Source: Fibrobacterota bacterium (GTDB taxonomy: Bacteria; Fibrobacterota; Chitinivibrionia; Chitinivibrionales; Chitinispirillaceae). Taken from it: 30,568 nucleotides of DNA. The stretch covers positions 1-30,568 of the forward strand of contig JAEWVR010000006.1 of NCBI GenBank assembly GCA_023459055.1, read 5' to 3'. The translations under genes were made by a program, and so were the position numbers. Positions 6,232 through 12,464 of this stretch are shown here, piece after piece. Position 1 is the stretch's first letter. The number at the start of each line of letters is the position of its first letter. The notes under the pieces were generated by a model. That model saw only the letters and a program-made list of their open reading frames with translations, did no database searches and was not told the origin of the DNA.

Positions 6232-7569
6232 TTTGTGTTGTGCCGCATGTTTCTGTGCCAGGGCTGCACACTTCAGGAGCCCTTTGAGGAGCAGACGGGC
6301 AAGGACCCAAACGGACTGAGATCCTGCATAAATTTCTTTATCCGTAACGATTCGCTTTGGCAAAAAGTGCTGAAGTAAATATTCAATATCTGCGCATGTT
6401 AACGAGAATGCTGACTTTTTATCTGCCTTTAATTTTTCTTGTAAAACAAATAAGCCGCTCATCATTACTAATGCTATATGGTGATGCCAGTCTTGCCAGC
6501 ATCTTACTTCATATTCCGCCATTCCACAATGACCTTTGTAATCTTCAAATGCCCGCTCAATCCAAAATCGTTGCGATTGAACAAATGCTAACTTACTTAG
6601 TGCAGTTCTTGCGGATGCATTTGATACAGAATATTTATAATCACTCTTATTTTTGTTACGACGAACTATTAACCACCAGCAGTATACGTTTTTATCACTT
6701 TTGTCAGGTCGAACCCAAATTCGTTCGGAATAATACTCATATTCCAAATTACCTTTTGATGAATTCCTGATGGCAATTGTTTTCCAATGATCATTTGGTA
6801 TCCTACTCGCCAATTTGTCAACTCTTACTGCATTAGCTTTTGTCACATAACGAGAATGTTTTCTGCCTTTCGCTGCGGTGTCTTCAGGTATATATAATTT
6901 TGGTTTTGCCCGATATATCATCAAGTCGGAATGAATATCTACTAAAAAACGTTTTTCGGAGTTGTTAAGTGTTTCACAAAAACGAAATCCTTTCCCATAT
7001 CCTGCATCAGTGCAAACCCAACCATATTTTATTCCTTGCAAATCTGCTGTGGAAATAAAATCAAGGGCGATTTCATCTTTTGTTTTAAATGAACGATTAT
7101 CAAGCGGAATCTTGGCATCATTACATCGTTTTTTGTCATCAACCCACTCTTGAGGTAAGTAAAGACCTGCGTTTATTATTCCGTATCGATCATTGTTGCA
7201 TAATGCAGAAAATACACCCACTTGACAATTGTCAACTTTCCCTTTATTACCAGACCATTGCCGTGCAACTCCAACAGATTTTGTACCTTTTTTTGGAAAA
7301 CAACTTTCGTCAATAATCAAACATGCATCATCTGCATCACCAATAAGTTCATTTGTGTTTTCTGCAACACGGTTCATGACCGCTGACGCATCCCATGTAC
7401 TGTCGGAAATAAATTGCTGTAGAGCTTGATGATCGCTTTGGGGTACAACACGAGTTATTTGCTCAAGGTTCTTTCGTTCGGATGTTTGTAATAATCCTGA
7501 AAAGTATTGACGAGCAAGTTCAACTCTATCTTTACGATATACATAAAAAAGATCGGAAAAATCGTTCAC
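6109..7569 (-). CDS. IS701-like DDE transposase (DDE_5 superfamily) with chimeric C-terminus
   Basis: A 486-residue frame. The catalytic triad context is visible: first Asp in CLIIDESCFPKKGTKS, second Asp in WVCTDAGYGKG, and Glu in FWIERAFEDYKGHCGMAEYE, followed by the tryptophan- and His-rich WQDWHHHIALVMM. This is the IS701/DDE_5 layout of about 420-450 residues. In-frame coding continues upstream of the GTG at 7569 (PHTTESQFANIGGRFKVF), but no start codon serves it. A strong GGAGG and ATG at 7628 lie one base out of frame. At the C-terminus the frame passes through HAAQHK near 6232 into ORF6N sequence. The copy is probably damaged at both ends. A second, degraded copy of its 3' end lies at 11565-11792. 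Confidence 0.8.
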   Translation of the reverse strand: MNDFSDLFYVYRKDRVELARQYFSGLLQTSERKNLEQITRVVPQSDHQALQQFISDSTWDASAVMNRVAENTNELIGDADDACLIIDESCFPKKGTKSVGVARQWSGNKGKVDNCQVGVFSALCNNDRYGIINAGLYLPQEWVDDKKRCNDAKIPLDNRSFKTKDEIALDFISTADLQGIKYGWVCTDAGYGKGFRFCETLNNSEKRFLVDIHSDLMIYRAKPKLYIPEDTAAKGRKHSRYVTKANAVRVDKLASRIPNDHWKTIAIRNSSKGNLEYEYYSERIWVRPDKSDKNVYCWWLIVRRNKNKSDYKYSVSNASARTALSKLAFVQSQRFWIERAFEDYKGHCGMAEYEVRCWQDWHHHIALVMMSGLFVLQEKLKADKKSAFSLTCADIEYLLQHFLPKRIVTDKEIYAGSQSVWVLARLLLKGLLKCAALAQKHAAQHKSTEQGIAMLSGVLNSDVAIDVNISIMRAFVQFRRLQNILA

Positions 7570-7645
7570 AAATACCTTAAATCGGCCACCGATGTTGGCA
7601 AATTGTGATTCTGTCGTATGCGGTACATCAAAATTCCTCCCATAT
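6232..7645 (-). mobile_element. IS701-like insertion sequence, ends not resolved
   Basis: Approximate extent of transposase-derived DNA, from the ORF6N junction near 6232 to the ribosome-binding site near 7640. No convincing terminal inverted repeats or target duplication were found, in keeping with rearrangement after insertion. Confidence 0.55.
7566..7628 (-). other. Twenty-codon leader frame overlapping the transposase start
   Basis: An ATG at 7628 with an ideal ribosome-binding site (GGGAGG, seven bases upstream) opens a 20-residue frame whose TGA overlaps the GTG at 7569 as GTGA. It could couple translation of the transposase. More simply, one base was lost after the ATG: restoring ATGGTACCG puts the ATG in frame with PHTTESQFANIGGRFKVF. 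Confidence 0.6.
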
Positions 7646-7724
7646 ATTATAGATCGATAAATTCCCTTTCGTTTTTGTAAATATACTTTCTGGATTCTAT
7701 TCTAACACAGTAGAATTAACTACC

Positions 7725-8257
7725 TTATTGTCTATCTCCTGAAGGTCCGAAACCCATGCGTCGTTTTTTCTTCAGAGGAACAGGTGGTGTAAGTATTGAC
7801 TGAATGGCATTAATGGCAATCTGGATATCACGTTCGTTTTTCCAACCCGTCGTTCGAGACCTTCAACTGCATATCGTAATGCATCATTTTCTGCAAGCAT
7901 CCTGCGCAATCTCACGAACGCCCTTATGATCTGTATGTTGATCAATGCAGCACGTTCCGAATTGATAACGCTTGAAAGCATGGCGACACCGTTTTCGGTA
8001 AATGCATATGGCAATACAGATGAATGTTTAAGTTTTGTCAACCGGTCACATTTTGTGACCAGTTCATTGCGTTCGATCTGAGTAAGCTGGAACATAAAAT
8101 CTTCAGGAAATCGAACGGAGTTACGTTTAACTGATTGGTTGAGCGCCTTTGTGGGAATTGCATATAGAACAGCCAGATCAGCATCAATCATGACTTTCTG
8201 ATTTCGAATTTCAAAAATTTTATCTGAAATGTTGTCAAGCGTAACAATTTCGTTCAT
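7725..8257 (-). pseudogene. ORF6N-domain protein, frameshifted near its C-terminus
   Basis: Residues 1-130 form a complete ORF6N domain: IRNQKVMIDADLAVLYAIPT, then VKRNSVRFPEDFMFQLT, YAFTENGVAMLSSVINSERA and IIRAFVRLRRML. GAGGAG lies six bases before the ATG. After EGLERRVGK at about 7844 the frame slips: adding one A in the run of five restores NERDIQIAINAIQSILTPP, then PLKKKRRMGFG and a stop at 7725, the usual KRRxGF ending. As it stands the frame ends at 7772 with an unrelated tail. The cause may be a one-base loss in an A run, slippage or sequencing error. The domain is found in phage and accessory DNA; a nucleic-acid role is suspected. Confidence 0.8.
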
Positions 8258-8557
8258 TGTAACTCCTCTTTGTCATTAATCACTGTGCTTTTTCCAGCGT
8301 TTTAATAATAACAGACAATGTTTATTCATGATGTACCTGAATGTTTTAGTTTTTTATAGAGTGTCAGCAATTCTAAATATAATTTATTTCTTGGTTTTCA
8401 AAGGAATGTTTTTTGTATTAGCTATACAAATAGATATGTTTTGTGATTTACTGGTTAAAGAATACGCCTCCACTTCAGAGGTGATTCAGACATTTGGGAA
8501 TTCTCAAAGAATGTTGCAACGCAGATTTCAAGGTATTGTCAATAATTTTTCTACATA
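8258..8557. other. Stretch without a convincing gene
   Basis: AT-rich DNA upstream of the ORF6N gene. A plus-strand frame at 8328-8570 has no recognisable domain and overlaps the decayed gene on the other strand. No repeat or RNA structure stood out. Confidence 0.4.
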
Positions 8558-8925
8558 TTATCTGAAGTAAAACCTTGTATTTGGCAGATTATTTATGCAG
8601 CCGATGTTGTCTTCTTTCATTTTCTTTAATAATCCTAAATTATTGCATTCTTTAAAATACTTTTTTATCCATGGATAACGATTACCAAATCCCAGTTCCC
8701 ATAAATAAACATCCTACAACCTTCCTCAATATTTGCCAAACTACTACTATCCATATCAGCAAGAAAAGAATCCTTCGCTGGTGGATAGTTACGCTGTAAA
8801 GTAACCAAAAAATCAACAACCGCTTTCCCCGTAAACCAGTTTGCCCCTTTGGTGGTGATGCTGTTATACTGTTCAATTGGTGACTGGTTTTCTATTAGCA
8901 TATTATCTTCAGTATTAAATGACAC
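8558..8925 (-). pseudogene. Unrecognised small protein gene with a frameshift
   Basis: The frame from 8925 reads MSFNTEDNMLIENQSPIEQY and continues with GANWFTGKAVVDFLVTLQ, SSSLANIEEGCRMFIYGNWDL, then meets a stop at 8665. Shifting frame at about 8690 gives FGNRYPWIKKYFKECNNLGL, LKKMKEDNIGC and a stop at 8558, with protein-like composition throughout, so one indel appears to have split a protein of about 120 residues. The family is not recognised. Its start overlaps the RhsA-like tail at 8919-8996 on the other strand. A role such as orphan immunity protein would be a guess from position only. Confidence 0.5.
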
Positions 8926-8996
8926 AAGTAAACACAGTATTACGGTATATTTACGATGCAGATGGAAACCGGGTTGTTAAAGTAAGGGAACAATAA
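8919..8996 (+). pseudogene. Tail of a second RhsA-like YD-repeat gene
   Basis: The plus strand reads TVLRYIYDADGNRVVKVREQ and stops at 8994-8996. The end of the intact RhsA reads TVSILYDASGNRVLKVESDM and stops. The two match in the final YD motif and in stopping within six residues after the KV. Everything upstream is gone. The next signal-peptide gene starts 41 bases later, as RhsB follows RhsA in the intact locus. Confidence 0.75.
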
Positions 8997-9037
8997 ACAT
9001 CCAAAAGGCTTTGCGACCTTTTGTTTAGGAAAAAGCG

Positions 9038-9655
9038 ATGAAACAGCAAAATAGTACAATCAAAATCAGACTAAGCATATTGTTGCTTCTCAGCATTATT
9101 TGTTCATCCTCTGCTCTGATTGAAAAGTGGGTTGGTAAGGGTGAAGCATATGCAACGATAACGGATGCACTTGGATCATTGCCAAAACCGACCAGTGAGG
9201 ATGTACGAATTCACGTCATAATTCCGCCTGAAGGCTGGGTTGAGGAAAATCTTGATATCATTGTGACAGGCATTATGAGTAGTAATGCTGAATTGACAAT
9301 TGAGTGTGTTGACAAGTCAACCACCACCTTTTATGTCGGGGATGATCTTGAGTACCGGCGAAACTATAACCAATACACCGTAATTGAGAACTATTCCGGA
9401 TCGGAACTGGTATCAAACAGAACCTATACAATTGACGATGCGGCAACAGCTCAGAACCAGTATTTTATAAAGAATCATCTCGGTTCAACGGTGACATTGG
9501 TTACCAAAGATGGTGAACGTGTTGCTCCGGTATACGATTATTTCGCATATGGTAAACAGATCGCGGAAAATACCAACCCGCAGCAGGTTACCCAGACATT
9601 TGGATGTTGGAATGAACATCATTCAAGGTTCTCTCACTGCTGCGGCAAAAGGTGA
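9038..9655 (+). pseudogene. Decayed RhsB-like gene: signal peptide, short N-domain and Rhs core start
   Basis: A 205-residue frame with AGGA eight bases before the ATG. A signal peptide covers residues 1-26. Residues about 27-135 include AYATITDALGSLPKPT and VRIHVIIPPEGWVEENLD, reminiscent of the start of right-handed beta-helix (pectin-lyase-like) domains. The Rhs core opening follows at about 140-183: YFIKNHLGSTVTLVTKDGER, then YDYFAYGKQIAEN. After TQTF, where FTGKE would be expected, the frame reads an unrelated cysteine-rich end. The last Rhs motifs reappear 1.2 kb downstream at 10836-11054. It pairs with the RhsA tail at 8919-8996 and is a relic of a second split Rhs locus. Confidence 0.75.
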
Positions 9656-9669
9656 AAGCTACACTATGA

Positions 9670-9912
9670 ATATGGAGTATTGTTTCACCTTTCTTTGTAA
9701 CTCTGACTGATGATGGTGTCACTACGTTTACAGTAATGGGGCGGAAAAGTTATTTATGGAATAGCCTTAAAAAAGAAATACGGTACAAAAACAGAAATTT
9801 CTTAATTTTAACTTTTAATGATAATACAATCAAACTTTCTGCGGATGTTTATGGCGATGCAAAGACTACAATCAAGTATTTGAAAGAAAAAGGCTTTACG
9901 ATCCTAACATAA
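9670..9912 (+). pseudogene. C-terminal fragment of an unidentified protein (possibly PH-like)
   Basis: After a frame change, the plus strand codes for PFFVTLTDDGVTTFTVMGRK, then SYLWNSLKKEIRYKNRNF, LILTFNDNTIKLSADVYG, and ends KTTIKYLKEKGFTILT at 9912. The pattern of short strands followed by a C-terminal helix resembles small bacterial PH-like domain proteins, but this is only a resemblance. In-frame stops lie upstream of 9670 and no start codon or ribosome-binding site serves it. Confidence 0.4.
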
Positions 9913-9927
9913 CTATCACCACCATTT

Positions 9928-10165
9928 TCATCCCTTCCTATCCATCCTCGAAAAATGCTCGATTTTCTCTAACGTTGGATACGCCTTCTCAATTATCCGA
10001 TAAACATCATCGGGCTTTTCGGAATACTTGCCCCTCTTAGCAGGAATCACACTTTCGGGCCTAACTTTCGGTTCTGGACACGGCATTTTTCCACGATTTC
10101 CAATCAGTAAAAGTTCATGACGGCACATAGAACTGTATCCATGATAAGAAATTTTATCCGATTGA
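9928..10165 (-). pseudogene. MT-A70-family adenine methyltransferase, C-terminal fragment
   Basis: The minus strand reads CRHELLLIGNRGKMPCPEPK, then VRPESVIPAKRGKYSEKPDD and VYRIIEKAYPTLEKIEHFSR. This is the C-terminal part of MT-A70-type DNA N6-adenine methyltransferases, which typically have HELLLxGxRG, PxSVIxAxRxxHSxKP and a KIELFAR ending. The catalytic DPPW motif and everything before it are missing, and the fragment stops at 9928. The upstream break falls at about 10165, just before the RelE-like gene on the other strand. The protein-level match is strong; the gene is clearly dead. Confidence 0.8.
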
Positions 10166-10180
10166 AAGAATAGGCTTGAT

Positions 10181-10203
10181 ATGTACCATAAAAAATGGTA
10201 CAT
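10181..10203. promoter_or_regulatory. Perfect palindrome just before the RelE-like gene
   Basis: ATGTACCAT (10181-10189) and ATGGTACAT (10195-10203) are perfect inverted copies around AAAAA. The palindrome ends four bases before the ATG at 10208, where an operator for the downstream Xre antitoxin, or a hairpin controlling translation, would be expected. Confidence 0.55.
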
Positions 10204-10207
10204 TGTA

Positions 10208-10489
10208 ATGGTGGACGATAAAATAAAATACCGGGTACTGTTGAGCAAGAAAGTGCAGAAAAATCTGCGGAAAGTACCGCAGAAAATCAGGTACAGGTTT
10301 GCCTTACTTGCTTTGCAGCTCTCAGAAAGCGGACCAGTTGCGAATAACTGGCAGAATTACAGCAAGCTTAGCGTGACACAATACCACTGTCACCTTTCGT
10401 TGCACTGGGTTGCCTGCTGGACGCATGAAAAAGGACAAATAATCATCGAGGTGTATTATGTTGGCAGTCGTGAAAACGCCCCATACTGA
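10208..10489 (+). CDS. RelE/HigB-like toxin
   Basis: A 93-residue RelE-superfamily protein: YRVLLSKKVQKNLRKVPQKI, a helix FALLALQLSESGPVANNWQN, then SKLSVTQYHCHLSLHWVACW and IIIEVYYVGSRENAPY. It matches the group described as cytotoxic translational repressors of toxin-antitoxin systems, with the Y-x-V-GSRENAPY ending. ATG at 10208 was chosen; another in-frame ATG at 10181 lies in the palindrome and would add nine residues. The order is toxin first, overlapping the Xre antitoxin by 32 bases, as in HigBA-type modules. The frame is intact although its surroundings are decayed, so the module is probably a late arrival. Confidence 0.82.
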   Translation: MVDDKIKYRVLLSKKVQKNLRKVPQKIRYRFALLALQLSESGPVANNWQNYSKLSVTQYHCHLSLHWVACWTHEKGQIIIEVYYVGSRENAPY

Positions 10490-10829
10490 TTTGCGGATTA
10501 AGGGATTTATTCCTCGTCCGGTTTTACAGGTTTTGAGGGCTGAATACGGTAAGTCCTTGGAAGTGAAAACCGACAAGGATGATGATGAACTGGTTGACTT
10601 TTTTGAGACTGATTTTTACAAGGACTTCAAAAAACGTATGACCCCGGGCGATTATGTACGAATGTATCGGGATAATATGAATCTGACCCAAGCCGCTTTT
10701 GGTGAAAAGGTTGGCATGTCTCGTGCTTACATTTGTGATGTTGAACATGGGCGTCGTGCTATAAGTAAAGAGGTCGCAATAAAATTATCACGCATATGTA
10801 AATTATCGCTCGAACATTTTATTCAGTAG
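10458..10829 (+). CDS. Xre-family helix-turn-helix antitoxin (HigA-like)
   Basis: A 123-residue protein. Residues about 60-120 are an Xre/Cro helix-turn-helix: DYVRMYRDNMNLTQAAFGEK, VGMSRAYICDVEHGRRAISK, EVAIKLSRI. The N-terminal 55 residues, including DKDDDELVDFFETDFYKDFK, would serve toxin binding. GAGGTG lies four bases before the ATG, inside the end of the toxin gene. Such antitoxins usually repress their own promoter; the palindrome at 10181-10203 is a candidate site. Its stop at 10827-10829 is followed at once, in the same frame, by a fragment of the Rhs core. Confidence 0.85.
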   Translation: MLAVVKTPHTDLRIKGFIPRPVLQVLRAEYGKSLEVKTDKDDDELVDFFETDFYKDFKKRMTPGDYVRMYRDNMNLTQAAFGEKVGMSRAYICDVEHGRRAISKEVAIKLSRICKLSLEHFIQ

Positions 10830-10835
10830 TTCAGT

Positions 10836-11054
10836 GAAGGGGTTATTAATCTCTTTGGTAAGAGATATTATGATGCCGAAATAGGGATGTGGACTAGTTG
10901 TGATCCGGAAGAACAGTTTTTTCTGCATACAGCTACTCAACTAGCCCCCTTGATATATCCAATAGATACTAAGTTTTTCTTTCATATGAATGCTTCTGCT
11001 GTTCGCGTTGATCGTGCTTCGTTTTCTGCTATCTCTTTTTGGGGGGTAAGTTAA
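10836..11054 (+). pseudogene. Rhs core C-terminal motif remnant
   Basis: Read plus strand: NLFGKRYYDAEIGMWTSCDP, EEQFF, then a divergent stretch to a stop at 11052-11054. The intact RhsB has NLFYFGARYYDPEVGVWTTC, DPKGQFL at this point. This is the missing end of the decayed Rhs gene that starts at 9038; between the two pieces lie an unidentified fragment, a methylase fragment and the RelE/Xre pair. A further frame, TFENGWEKSRIIISGDTEFW to 11131, may be the end of its toxin or of an immunity protein. Confidence 0.75.
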
Positions 11055-11172
11055 CATTTGAAAATGGATGGGAAAAGTCACGAATAATTATAAGTGGAGA
11101 TACTGAATTTTGGGAAGATGTTCGCAGGTGAGATGGTTGTACAAACACAGGGTAGTAATAAGTCTCCTTCGG

Positions 11173-11340
11173 TTAGTAACGAATCAGAGATTGCGATGCT
11201 TTTTCAGGATTTCTACGTAAACAACAGACAATCAATTTGTGTAATGTAAATGCTTCCGGCTCTGGTATAAATAACGAAATATTCTTATATGTAACAGGCA
11301 TTTTATACTCTAATGGAATTTTCATGTAACGAAGTTCCAG
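11173..11340 (-). pseudogene. Nucleotidyltransferase-like C-terminal fragment
   Basis: The minus strand reads ELRYMKIPLEYKMPVTYKNI, then SLFIPEPEAFTLHKLIVCCL and a stop at 11173. The PxPExFxLHKLIV pattern is typical of a conserved helix in minimal-nucleotidyltransferase-fold proteins of the GSU2403 type. It is joined in frame to an ORF6N fragment at about 11340, another seam in this scrambled region. Identification rests on one motif. Confidence 0.45.
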
Positions 11341-11564
11341 AGCTGTGATGCCCTGTTCTGTAAATACGTATGGTAATTTCCTGCGCCCACCAGTTGTGAA
11401 CTTGATGTCGCAATTTGCGATATCAAGTTTTCGAACGCTTCTTTTGTAAGTTGAAACATGAAATCATCAGGAAATCGTCTAATGTTACGTTTAACTGCTT
11501 CGTTGAGGCGGCTTGTTGAAACGCGATAAAGCACAGTAGGTGTACTGTCAAGCATTACCGATGC
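11341..11564 (-). pseudogene. ORF6N-domain 5' fragment, frameshifted
   Basis: The minus strand reads SVMLDSTPTVLYRVSTSRLN, EAVKRNIRRFPDDFMFQLTK, then after a one-base shift near 11400 TGGRRKLPYVFTEQGITAL. This is the first two thirds of an ORF6N domain, missing its own start, which is replaced at about 11564 by transposase sequence. It is complementary in content to the fragment at 6109-6231, which keeps only the last third. Confidence 0.75.
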
Positions 11565-11792
11565 TTTGTATTGTGCCGCATGTTTACTGTGCCGCATGTT
11601 TACTGTGCCAGGGCTGCACACTATAGGAGCCCCTTGAAAGGCAGAAGAGGCAAGGACCGGAACGGACTGAGATTCTGCATAAATTTCTTCGGCCTCCCGG
11701 ATGACCGTCTTGCACCTATCAGATTCTGTCCGGACAAAGGAAGTAACTGTTCTAAGGCATAGTACCATATGCTGATGAAAACAAGTGTGCAT
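11565..11792 (-). pseudogene. Degraded 3' end of a second IS701-like transposase
   Basis: The minus strand reads EEIYAESQSVPVLASSAFQG and ends KHAAQYK; the better copy at 6109-7569 reads DKEIYAGSQSVWVLARLLLK and ends KHAAQHK. Between these, DNA identity is high but frames slip, and a 16-base tandem duplication (11572-11587 and 11588-11603, TGTGCCGCATGTTTAC) is present. As in the first copy, the transposase end runs directly into ORF6N sequence. Confidence 0.75.
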
Positions 11793-12464
11793 ACGATGTT
11801 TACAAATACATTTAAATCGGTGTTGTTTTACAGGATAATAGAACTTTACAGATGAATTAAAATGTTGTAATTGGTGTTGTCAGGGTAAATGGTTGTTCTG
11901 ATAATTGCCTTGAATTTGTAGTGTTGACGGATTAATAATAAAAAAACGGCGGGAACAATTATTAAGAAACGCGGTGATATGGAACGTTGAAAAATACTGT
12001 TTACTACTCAATGTAGTTGATACAATTTTTTCTTAATCGAATTCCCGAATCGCGGTTCAAAAAAAACGGAATACCTAACTGGCATACTACATAAACCGAT
12101 AAAAATCAAAATTTTTCTAATCCGGTTTTTTCCTTGCTTCTCCTACTATTATAATAGTGCCTGAATTAACAAAGTGCATAAAACCACATTTACATAGGGC
12201 AACTGATTAAAAAAATATTCTTGACATGCATTTTAGTTTACAAGTATTTTATTGACAATTTATAAAAGCAAGTCAGGCTTTTTTTGTTCGCTTTGGAATT
12301 TCCGCGGGATTTGTTGTTGTGCCCCGCTGTCAGAATAGGTAACGATAAGTGTGCCTGCGCGATTAACATGATAATATGTACTCGCAGCAGGTTTATATAG
12401 ATAGTATCGTTCTCAGGTTGTTTTTGAGGACTTTTTCACGAAATAAAAAGTATCAGGGATGTGT
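11793..12464. promoter_or_regulatory. Intergenic region with a possible promoter for rhsA
   Basis: No gene is seen in this stretch. A plausible sigma-70-type promoter is TTGACA at 12221-12226 and TATTTT at 12245-12250 with 18 bases between. A second TTGACA starts at 12252. The leader to the rhsA ATG is about 200 bases. This is a guess from motif alone. Confidence 0.35.

Noticed and set aside
6357..6770. Plus-strand frame of 137 codons
   Set aside because: Antisense of the transposase.
8328..8570. Plus-strand 80-codon frame MMYLNVLVFYRVSAILNIIY
   Set aside because: No domain, no ribosome-binding site, overlaps the better-supported decayed gene on the other strand.
12221..12260. A second TTGACA (12252) as the main rhsA promoter
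   Set aside because: No good -10 element at the right distance; the first TTGACA/TATTTT pair is better, though still weak.
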